Shown here: positions 1 through 4,966 of the stretch, one piece after another
Layout of the letters: each line of letters begins with the position of its first letter
Numbering within the stretch: the first letter of the stretch is position 1
Assembly: GCA_031289165.1 (NCBI GenBank)
Contig: JAITPZ010000047.1
Span: 1 to 7,025, forward strand
Length of the DNA stretch: 7,025 bases
From: Synergistaceae bacterium
Lineage (GTDB): Bacteria > Synergistota > Synergistia > Synergistales > Aminobacteriaceae
Direction of reading: 5' to 3'
Notes under the pieces: model-generated
Told to the model about the DNA's origin: nothing
Database searches by the model: none
The model's input: only the letters and a program-made list of their open reading frames with translations
Translations under genes and position numbers: made by a program

Positions 1-479
1 TGCACCCGTCCCGTGTGCGGTTCCTGGTATTGAATTCCTCCCGCCCCGCCTCCGCGAAGGCGCTCGAAGAGGCGCGCCCTGTAACGACGAAAAAAACGCG
101 CCGCCGACGGGGACAGCAGAGCCATACGCAGCAGCTGATGGAACATATTGAAGGGGACCCACTGTCCGGGCGCGCGAGACTCGATCCAGGAGCCCAGCTT
201 CGCCACTCCCCCTTCGGATTCGATCGTCCCGCTCAATCGGGTCAGCCAGGGGCAGGTCAGCCAGAACGTGGTCGGAAAGGGGAGAAACTTTCGAAGCGGG
301 GCGCAGACGATCACCCGCGGACACCCGAACCGGCAACGACTGCCCGTGCCCAGAATGAGCGCGGAGTCGAACCGGCGCTCCCGCATCTGACGCGCGACGA
401 CGACGGAATCGGCTCGGCGCGGGGACTCATAAAAAAAAGGGAGGCTGGTCCCCCCCGTAAAAATCGAATACAAAACCAT
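1..479 (-). CDS. DUF501 family protein, 3' end cut off by the window edge
   Basis: The frame is open from an ATG at 479-477 to the left edge (159 codons seen, no stop). The product shows the DUF501 pattern: VVVARQM at residues 26-32, CRFGCP at 49-54, a PFPTTFWLTCP block at 67-77, ESEGGV at 87-92, and a Gly-rich LRGGGAGGIQY near the visible end. Cys49, Cys53 and Cys76 sit where the family has conserved cysteines, which could bind metal (inference). The biochemical role of DUF501 is unknown. In Actinobacteria it commonly lies between a divIC/ftsB-like gene and a ppx/gppA phosphatase gene, so such a gene may follow to the left. The family-like part starts near residue 22. The first 20 residues (MVLYSIFTGG...) are less convincing, but no other in-frame start exists before residue 32 except a TTG at codon 3. 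The gene starts 32 bases after the S1 gene; the nearest Shine-Dalgarno-like run, AAGGGG, is 11 bases from the ATG. Confidence 0.82.
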   Translation of the reverse strand, partial: MVLYSIFTGGTSLPFFYESPRRADSVVVARQMRERRFDSALILGTGSRCRFGCPRVIVCAPLRKFLPFPTTFWLTCPWLTRLSGTIESEGGVAKLGSWIESRAPGQWVPFNMFHQLLRMALLSPSAARFFRRYRARLFERLRGGGAGGIQYQEPHTGRV

Positions 480-502
480 TAGAGGACATACCCCTTTTTA
501 CG

Positions 503-542
503 CGGGCGGCTTTAAGTTTTAGGTTTTCCGCCCGGCTTTTTT
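503..542 (+). other. GC-rich hairpin straddling the S1-gene stop; terminator-like only on the + strand
   Basis: CGGGCGG at 503-509 is the exact reverse complement of CCGCCCG at 528-534, giving a 7 bp all-GC stem with an 18-base AT-rich loop. On the + strand it is followed by GC and six T (537-542), the layout of an intrinsic terminator, yet no + strand gene precedes it. On the minus strand, where the genes lie, the stem is preceded by an A run and followed by CGTAAAAAGGGG, so it should not terminate the operon. The S1-gene stop codon (514-512) lies in the loop. Possible roles are blocking antisense transcripts, protecting the 3' end of an mRNA, or modulating DUF501 translation. The long loop makes its strength uncertain. 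Confidence 0.4.
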
Positions 543-937
543 CTTCCCGATTTGGGAGAGTTCAGCTTGCTGTTGAGATCCGCTATCTTGGATTCACTGA
601 GCTTCAAAAAGGAAGCCATTTTTTTCTCGAAGCTGTCCTTGTCTTCCTTCGTAACAGGAGCCTGAATCATGGGACGCTCCTCCACTTTTTTGAGCGAAAG
701 GTCTATGCGTCCCTTTTCGTCGATCTTAATCACCCTGGCTTTGACGGTCTGCTGCAACGACAGAATATCCTCGACTTTTTTCACAAAATTGAAGGAAAGC
801 TCGGAGATATGCACCATTCCTTTCTGGCCTGTCGTAAGCCTCACAAACGCTCCATAGGGCATGATCTGCTCCACCGTACACTCAGTCAGGTCTCCCACGC
901 GAACCGAAGAAGTCTCTGCCTTCTTCTCCTCAACCAT
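512..937 (-). CDS. Single S1-domain RNA-binding protein, YabR / general stress protein 13 type
   Basis: This 141-residue protein begins with one S1 (OB-fold) RNA-binding domain at about residues 12-86: VGDLTECTV (14-22), PYGAFVRL (27-34), KGMVHISELS (39-48), VKARVIKID (65-73) and RIDLSLKK (77-84). The tail is lysine- and serine-rich. It contains DSFEKKMASFLKLSESKIADL (101-121) and ends in a basic Gly/Lys stretch, GRKKPGGKPK. A short acidic/basic helix then a basic end is characteristic of YabR-like proteins, which associate with ribosomes or RNA; the exact role is not settled. I chose ATG 937-935 because the S1 domain starts just after it. An in-frame GTG at 1000 would overlap the previous gene and add residues unlike the family. 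The only Shine-Dalgarno-like element is a GGGGGG run about 12 bases upstream, so initiation may rely on coupling to the preceding gene, whose stop lies 26 bases upstream. The domain call is firm. Confidence 0.9.
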   Translation of the reverse strand: MVEEKKAETSSVRVGDLTECTVEQIMPYGAFVRLTTGQKGMVHISELSFNFVKKVEDILSLQQTVKARVIKIDEKGRIDLSLKKVEERPMIQAPVTKEDKDSFEKKMASFLKLSESKIADLNSKLNSPKSGRKKPGGKPKT

Positions 938-963
938 TGATATTACGAACCCCCCGATTATAT

Positions 964-1566
964 TTAAGTGCGCCCGTCTGCGGGCTGCACCCAGCGCCAT
1001 TCCAAATTTTCACCCGTACCCAAACGTCTGTACAGATACAACCCACCAGCATTAAAATGTCTGCTCTGGGGATTATACCAGATTAAAAGCGTTCCCTGCC
1101 GTTTGTTCAACGTCGATTTTATGATCGCTTCCTCGACGATGGGACCGAACCACGCCAGAATAACCTCCCCTTCCTTTTTGGGGCGAATGCGCTGCCATTG
1201 CAGACGGCTCGTCCGCTCCTGAGGAAGAACATCCATGCGCTTTCTGTCGGCGCGCACCGTTGCCTTCAGCCACGGGACGCTGTGCGTTACGATCGCATCC
1301 GGCGCGTACCGGGCGATCTTCGCTCCCTTCACCTTCACGAGCTGCCCGGAAAAACGAAAACCCCGATTCGAGCAGGCGACGCCCGAGAACGTAAAAAACG
1401 CGCTTCCCACCACGTTCATCTTTGTGCGAATGGGAAACGTCTCGACCCTTCGCCGGAGAGAAAGAACCGGAGGGGGGACCATGACGGGATTCAGTCTGCT
1501 GACCCCTATCCTGCCCAGAAAATGGCGGGAAAAGTAATCCCGGATGTCCTGACCGATCGGAGCCAA
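964..1566 (-). CDS. Uncharacterised basic protein, about 200 residues
   Basis: I do not recognise this family. The 200-residue product is rich in Arg and Lys, with no obvious signal peptide or transmembrane segment. The N-terminal 50 residues include a PPPVLSLRRR stretch (31-40). The middle has SGVACSNRGFRFSGQLVKVKG (61-81), which reads like beta strands. The C-terminal half is aromatic-rich, with tryptophans at 99, 124, 139, 163, 190 and 192 and a GLYLYRRL strand (175-182). It could be a small beta-sheet domain that binds RNA or another protein, but that is only a guess. The TTG start at 1566-1564 is supported by GGAGG at 1579-1575 with 8-base spacing. That site lies inside the 3' end of the previous gene, so the two are probably translationally coupled. 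The next ATG (1482) has no ribosome binding site. The frame is the same as the upstream gene, separated by its TAG stop and one codon. Confidence 0.75.
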   Translation of the reverse strand: MAPIGQDIRDYFSRHFLGRIGVSRLNPVMVPPPVLSLRRRVETFPIRTKMNVVGSAFFTFSGVACSNRGFRFSGQLVKVKGAKIARYAPDAIVTHSVPWLKATVRADRKRMDVLPQERTSRLQWQRIRPKKEGEVILAWFGPIVEEAIIKSTLNKRQGTLLIWYNPQSRHFNAGGLYLYRRLGTGENLEWRWVQPADGRT

Positions 1567-1569
1567 AGC

Positions 1570-2118
1570 CTATTCCTCCGCCAGAGACGTCAGCGCCTTT
1601 TGAATGCGTCCGAAGGGCTCCAGCAACTCCATCGTTTTGGCCGCTTCCACCAGGATGCCGGCAATCTGCCGGACCTCATCCTCCCGGGTCTGATCGGGAA
1701 AAGCCGCACGCAGCGGCGCGCTCACGGAGTCGGCCTGGACCATGTAGACACCGCCCTCCCCCGAGTGTTCCACCTCGCCGGCCGCCTCCATCGGCGAATG
1801 GGTCGACGGCGACAGAAACAACGCCTTCCCCTTCGTCAGCGATTTGAGGGGAAGCACGAGGTCGGGTTCTCTGCATATCCAGAGCGTCGGCCTGGCCTCG
1901 ACGGCTCCGATGAGGCTTTCCAGAATGAGCTCCTCCCGCAGATAGACGTCCAGGGCGTTGCCGTAGAGAATACGCTCGAGACGCGAAGGTCTGATCGGGT
2001 CCGTATAGCGAAAATCCATCGGAATCCCCCTGAAATCCACAACCAGAGACGCGCCCCTAAAAAGCCCCTCGGTCCCCTCGACCGCAATATAACCCAGACT
2101 GCTGCCCGCAACCGCCAC
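1570..2118 (-). CDS. Conserved-looking uncharacterised protein, 182 residues
   Basis: The family is not one I can name. The protein has a well-structured N-terminal half. Residues 10-32 (YIAVEGTEGLF, then RGASLVVDFRG) look like a beta-strand core. Next comes a motif-like block, DFRYTDPIRPSRLERILYG (35-53), then a helix, ALDVYLREELILESLI (55-70). Residues 78-93 contain PTLWICREPDLVLPLKS with the only cysteine. The last 45 residues are helical and end in acidic residues. There is no signal peptide or membrane segment, so it is probably cytosolic. The start is GTG at 2118-2116, preceded by a perfect GGAGGTGA (2130-2123) at ideal spacing; an overlapping ATG (2123-2121) lies in another frame. It follows the 114-residue protein by 26 bases. 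Because it sits between FapA and the S1 gene in a motility array, a flagellar or c-di-GMP-related role is possible but not shown. Confidence 0.8.
   Translation of the reverse strand: MAVAGSSLGYIAVEGTEGLFRGASLVVDFRGIPMDFRYTDPIRPSRLERILYGNALDVYLREELILESLIGAVEARPTLWICREPDLVLPLKSLTKGKALFLSPSTHSPMEAAGEVEHSGEGGVYMVQADSVSAPLRAAFPDQTREDEVRQIAGILVEAAKTMELLEPFGRIQKALTSLAEE
1575..1579 (-). promoter_or_regulatory. Ribosome binding site setting the TTG start of the 200-residue protein
   Basis: GGAGG, read on the minus strand, lies within the last codons of the 182-residue protein gene (its Ala-Glu-Glu end) and 8 bases before TTG 1566-1564. It supports reinitiation at the TTG directly after the TAG stop at 1572-1570. 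Confidence 0.7.
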
Positions 2119-2122
2119 AACA

Positions 2123-2130
2123 TCACCTCC
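2123..2130 (-). promoter_or_regulatory. Perfect Shine-Dalgarno site for the 182-residue protein
   Basis: GGAGGTGA is followed by TGTT and the GTG start. It identifies GTG 2118 as the start although an out-of-frame ATG overlaps the site. The unit GGAGGTGA-YGTT-RTG is shared with the preceding small gene, with two mismatches over 15 bases. Confidence 0.8.
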
Positions 2131-2144
2131 GGGCTCGGCCCGAT

Positions 2145-2489
2145 TTATGCGTAAAGATCAAAGCCCTTCGGCGCTCTCCTTTTTTCCTCCGGCGCGTTCT
2201 CTTCCATATCCCTCGTCCCGGCCTCTCTGGAAGAACGATGACTATCGGAAAACGACTGGCGCTGTTCTCCGCGACGGCGCTCCTGTTCGTCCTCTTCCTC
2301 CCTGCGCTTCACTTTTTGAGCTTCCGCAGCGGCGAGGCCGGCCTGCACCATTTGTGTGCGCTTCACGCTCTCCTGGACCACTTCCTGTCCCTGAGCGGTC
2401 TGCTGCGCGGCGGCAATAGCGTCCTTCGAAATCTGAGCGCTGTGCTCGAGATTGAAATGCGCCAGTTGAAGATTCACGGGCTGAAGCAT
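2145..2489 (-). CDS. Small polar helical protein of unknown function, 114 residues
   Basis: I cannot name this protein. It has two parts. Residues 1-60 are Gln/Ala/Val-rich with heptad-like helical character (MLQPVNLQLAH at the start, then AAAQQTAQGQEVVQES). Residues 60-110 are very charged, with runs such as KRREEEDEQERRRGEQRQ, and are probably helical or disordered. The end is less polar: APKGFDLYA. There are no cysteines, no signal peptide and no membrane segment. Short proteins with Gln-rich N-termini occur in flagellar operons of several Gram-positive-like phyla, and this resembles that style. I cannot confirm homology. ATG 2489 has an excellent ribosome binding site, GGAGGTGA at 2501-2494. 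The gene follows the FapA-like gene after a 44-base AT-rich spacer and precedes the 182-residue gene by 26 bases. Confidence 0.75.
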   Translation of the reverse strand: MLQPVNLQLAHFNLEHSAQISKDAIAAAQQTAQGQEVVQESVKRTQMVQAGLAAAEAQKVKRREEEDEQERRRGEQRQSFSDSHRSSREAGTRDMEENAPEEKRRAPKGFDLYA

Positions 2490-2493
2490 AACG

Positions 2494-2501
2494 TCACCTC
2501 C
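2494..2501 (-). promoter_or_regulatory. Perfect Shine-Dalgarno site for the 114-residue protein
   Basis: GGAGGTGA is followed by CGTT and ATG 2489. It is one of the two strongest ribosome binding sites in the window and suggests efficient translation of this small gene compared with the enzymes upstream. Confidence 0.8.
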
Positions 2502-2516
2502 CGTGGAACATAGTAA

Positions 2517-2536
2517 TAATTTTACAATTAATTTTA
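2517..2536. repeat. AT-rich direct repeat at the end of the FapA-like gene
   Basis: TAATTTTA occurs at 2517-2524 and again at 2529-2536, separated by CAAT, so the units are 12 bases apart. The second copy contains the stop codon of the FapA-like gene. The surrounding 30 bases are almost pure A/T in an otherwise GC-rich region, lying just upstream of the 114-residue gene. It may be a protein-binding site, part of an internal promoter, or a simple low-complexity spacer. I see no clear -35/-10 pair. Confidence 0.4.
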
Positions 2537-4123
2537 AAAATCAAAAGATCTCAAACGAACTTCTTCACCGTCAAAAACGAACGCCGAAAACTTAAAGGGT
2601 TCGCGCACCACGTAAACGCAACCCCTTATCGTGACGCTGACTCCGGGATGACAAACATCCCTGACGCGCACCACTCCTTTGGCCTTACTCAGTTCCAGCC
2701 GCTCCTCTATGGCCTTCAGCTCGGCTTCCATCGTTTTCAGCTCCGCCTGCAGATGAAATTTCGACTTCGTGGCCGTCATCATCAGCGCGCGTTTGGAGTC
2801 ATCCAGAGCTCCCGCTGCGTCCTGTTTTTTCAGGAAGCCGAGATTCGCCTCCAGCTTTTCGATATTATCCCTGTTTTTGGCGATCTGCGTCTGCAGTTCC
2901 TTCCGCCTTTCGGCCTGCGCCGGAGGAAGCCCCACGATGATCTCCGTTTTCGTCCCCATTTCACTGCCGAGAGTCTGGCAGACAACCTCGAGCCCGGCCT
3001 GGATTTTACCCCCCGCGATCTGAGATTTCTGACCGCCCATCACCATCACCGAGTTCTGAGCGGCCACATCGCTGTGCAGTATCGCGTTCTTAATTTTTAT
3101 GTCGCCCTGGCTGCGAATGGAGGCCTGATCCACGAAATCCGCCGTCACGTTCCCCCCGGCCAGAATGTGGGCCTTGCCCATGCCGCGAACTCCGCCCTTG
3201 ATGACGATGTCGCCGATGCTTTCGACGTGGGCGCCTTCCACCATTTCCCGGATTTCTATGTTTCCGCCCCCGATGACCTGAAAGCCCTCACGCACCGAAC
3301 CCCGTATCGTCACGCTGCCCGTAAAGTTGATGTTCCCGACGCCGAAGTCCACGTCGCCCTTGACCTCGAGCTCGGGCAGGACCACAAGTTTCCCATCCTT
3401 ACGCGAAAGGCGCCCGTCGATCGACGCGAGAAGGGAGAGCCCGTCCTCCGAAACCTCGAGCCCGCTTCCGGCCGAAAACGCGATGTCCTTACCGGCGGCG
3501 GCCCGGATAACGGTCCCAAGAACCGACATCCCGTCCTCCCCCGCCGTGGGGAGTTGTTTGTCCGCAATTTTCTGTCCTTTGACCACGTTGACGAAAACGC
3601 TTCTCGATCGATAATCCACCTTCTGAGCGTCCTCGTCGACCTCCGGCACCCTGTCGGGGTCGAGAATCAGCTCGATACGCGCGTTTTCTCCGTTGCGAGG
3701 TTCGCGGCCCCGGGCAACCGTCACGGACTCATCGCAGATTTTCAGATTGACAAGCTTTTCAATGACGTCCTTTTCGATTCCAAAGGCGACGCTCTTTCGC
3801 GCCAGGGCGTCCATGATTTCCTTTTCTCCCGGCCAGGGCTCGGTCAGGAAGGGAGGCTCCACGACGACCGAGGCGTTTAAAGCGCTTTTATCCACCTGCA
3901 CGGAAATCTCGGCGCCCTTTTCATCCTCCGGGTTGCGCTCCGCGATTCTCCAGGGCGTGCGATTTTTCTGACGAACAAACTCCTCCAGAGCCTTCTCGTC
4001 ATATTTTCGAATACCTCTGGCGTGCAAAAAATCAGTCACGGATTTCCACGTCAGGTCATCGCTCAGCGCCGAAATCCATACGCCTTTCGAATCGACCTCC
4101 ACCTTCACCATATCTTCCGCCAT
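2534..4123 (-). CDS. FapA / DUF342 family polymer-like beta-helix protein
   Basis: This 529-residue protein carries the DUF342 (FapA) signature: VVKGQKIADKQLPTAGEDGM (residues 180-199), LGTVIRAAAGKDI (202-214) and SEDGLSLLASIDGRL (225-239). A long right-handed beta-helix follows (about 253-380), with repeats built around Gly-Asp/Asn-Ile/Val turns (GDVDFGVGNINFTGSV, GGGNIEIREMVEGAHV, GDIVIKGGV, GGNVTADFV, GDIKIKNAI). A coiled coil covers about 400-482, and a short beta-rich tail ends the protein. The N-terminal 150 residues are a mixed domain. FapA was named for a flagellar assembly/polar localisation role in Vibrio; the activity of most relatives is unknown. I chose ATG 4123 because AAAGAGG (4138-4132) precedes it by 8 bases. 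An upstream in-frame TTG (4171) lacks a ribosome binding site. The gene sits 75 bases after fliA, a pairing that supports a motility role. Confidence 0.9.
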   Translation of the reverse strand: MAEDMVKVEVDSKGVWISALSDDLTWKSVTDFLHARGIRKYDEKALEEFVRQKNRTPWRIAERNPEDEKGAEISVQVDKSALNASVVVEPPFLTEPWPGEKEIMDALARKSVAFGIEKDVIEKLVNLKICDESVTVARGREPRNGENARIELILDPDRVPEVDEDAQKVDYRSRSVFVNVVKGQKIADKQLPTAGEDGMSVLGTVIRAAAGKDIAFSAGSGLEVSEDGLSLLASIDGRLSRKDGKLVVLPELEVKGDVDFGVGNINFTGSVTIRGSVREGFQVIGGGNIEIREMVEGAHVESIGDIVIKGGVRGMGKAHILAGGNVTADFVDQASIRSQGDIKIKNAILHSDVAAQNSVMVMGGQKSQIAGGKIQAGLEVVCQTLGSEMGTKTEIIVGLPPAQAERRKELQTQIAKNRDNIEKLEANLGFLKKQDAAGALDDSKRALMMTATKSKFHLQAELKTMEAELKAIEERLELSKAKGVVRVRDVCHPGVSVTIRGCVYVVREPFKFSAFVFDGEEVRLRSFDF

Positions 4124-4131
4124 CACCGTCG

Positions 4132-4138
4132 CCTCTTT
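4132..4138 (-). promoter_or_regulatory. Ribosome binding site deciding the ATG start of the FapA-like gene
   Basis: AAAGAGG, read on the minus strand, stands 8 bases before ATG 4123. The competing TTG at 4171, 48 bases upstream, has no purine-rich element near it. Confidence 0.7.
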
Positions 4139-4198
4139 CGCTCTTTGTATTCCCTGCCCGATCTCCGGCAACAGAGAAACCGAATCGGATCCGCTCCC

Positions 4199-4945
4199 CT
4201 ACCGGACCAGCAGGGCCCTGAGCTCGGCAATCGCTCTGCCATGAATCTGAGAAACCCTCGATTCCGTCACTCCCAAAATGCGACCTATTTCCTTCAGGGT
4301 CAGCCCCTCGTAATAGTAGAAGGACAAAACCTGCATTTCTCTTTCCGGAAGCTGCTTCAGGGCATCTGTGATGCGGTTGACGTCGTCCTGATTTTCCAGC
4401 ATGGCGACGATACCTTCGGATTCGTCGGCAAGAACACCATCGAGGTTGACATCCCCGTCCTCAAGGGATATCACCTCGTCGAGAGATACGATATAACTGC
4501 GGCTGGAGAGTTCAAGCGTTTCCCGGTACGTTTTCTCATCCACGCCCATTTCTTTCATAAGCCACTCGTCCGTCAGCCTGCCCTTGTCCTGCAGCACCTT
4601 TTCCATTGCTCTGTTCAGTTTCTGAAGTTTCTCGCGGCCCGTTCTGGAAATCCAGTCGTATTTGCGCAACTCATCCAGAACAGCGCCCCGGATTCGAGGC
4701 ACTGCGAAAGTCTGAAAGGAAAAACCCCTGGCTGGATCAAATCGGTCAATGGCGTCGAGGAGCCCGAACACCCCAAAACTCAGAAGGTCCTCATAATCGA
4801 GCCCCGACGGGGCCGACACAGCCATCCGGCCAACTACATACCTGATAAGAGGGAGGTATCGCTTAACGATTTTTTCCTTGTGTTCCGCCACAGGGTTTTT
4901 GCCGTATTCACGCCAAAGTTCGGCATCAGGAATGTCTGACCCCAG
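4199..4945 (-). CDS. fliA: RNA polymerase sigma factor for flagellar genes (sigma-28 / SigD / FliA), probable CTG start
   Basis: FliA directs RNA polymerase to late flagellar and chemotaxis promoters. With the CTG start it has 248 residues, the usual length. Region 2 includes RYLPLIRYV (29-37), DYEDLLSFGVFGLLDAIDRF (50-69) and the promoter-melting/-10 segment FSFQTFAVPRIRGAVLDELR (76-95), followed by the W-x-x-R-T block. Region 3 follows. Region 4 has ALKQLPEREMQVLSFYYYEGL and a helix-turn-helix, TLKEIGRILGVTESRVSQIH (216-235). The first ordinary start codon, GTG 4891, has no ribosome binding site and would remove ELWREYGKNP, which matches the LW-containing N-terminus of B. subtilis SigD. The only in-frame codon well placed after the strong GGGAGG (4958-4953) is CTG 4945, 7 bases away. 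An ATT (4933) is a weaker alternative. If the GTG is used instead, the protein has 230 residues. An anti-sigma FlgM is expected elsewhere but is not in this window. Confidence 0.93.
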   Translation of the reverse strand: MGSDIPDAELWREYGKNPVAEHKEKIVKRYLPLIRYVVGRMAVSAPSGLDYEDLLSFGVFGLLDAIDRFDPARGFSFQTFAVPRIRGAVLDELRKYDWISRTGREKLQKLNRAMEKVLQDKGRLTDEWLMKEMGVDEKTYRETLELSSRSYIVSLDEVISLEDGDVNLDGVLADESEGIVAMLENQDDVNRITDALKQLPEREMQVLSFYYYEGLTLKEIGRILGVTESRVSQIHGRAIAELRALLVR

Positions 4946-4952
4946 GGAATAT

Positions 4953-4958
4953 CCCTCC
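4953..4958 (-). promoter_or_regulatory. Strong ribosome binding site of fliA pointing to a CTG start
   Basis: GGGAGG lies directly behind the cheD stop codon (4969-4967) and 7 bases before CTG 4945. No ATG, GTG or TTG in the fliA frame occurs until 4891, 61 bases away. The site is therefore either wasted or serves a non-AUG start. Confidence 0.6.
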
Positions 4959-4966
4959 CTCTTTTT

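Noticed and set aside
431..456. Rho-independent terminator ending the operon after the S1 gene
   Set aside because: The stem is only GGGA/TCCC plus wobble pairs, and the element falls inside the open frame of the DUF501 gene. It is kept as a finding, not annotated as a terminator.
15..482. Open frame on the + strand of 155 codons
   Set aside because: Its product is Arg/Pro-rich with no family pattern, and it lies over the minus-strand DUF501 gene, whose cysteine and PFPTTFWLTCP motifs are clear.
938..1000. Upstream GTG start for the S1-domain protein
   Set aside because: It would overlap the preceding gene, and the added residues do not resemble the start of S1/YabR proteins.
1198..2154. 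Long + strand open frame of 318 codons
   Set aside because: It mirrors the 182- and 200-residue minus-strand genes, which have proper ribosome binding sites. The + strand product is His/Arg/Gln-rich, as expected from antisense of GC-rich codons.
2648..3880. Long + strand open frame of 410 codons
   Set aside because: It lies wholly within the FapA-like gene on the other strand, whose DUF342 signature is unmistakable; the product is His/Arg-rich shadow sequence.
4124..4171. Upstream TTG start for the FapA-like protein
   Set aside because: There is no ribosome binding site near the TTG, while ATG 4123 has AAAGAGG at 8-base spacing.
4124..4198. Promoter or terminator in the 75-base gap between fliA and the FapA-like gene
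   Set aside because: I see only short palindromes (such as CGGATCCG and CCGATTCGG), with no T run and no convincing -35/-10 or sigma-28 promoter.
4022..4939. Long + strand open frame of 305 codons
   Set aside because: It is antisense to fliA and the start of the FapA-like gene, both strongly supported; no family pattern is seen in it.
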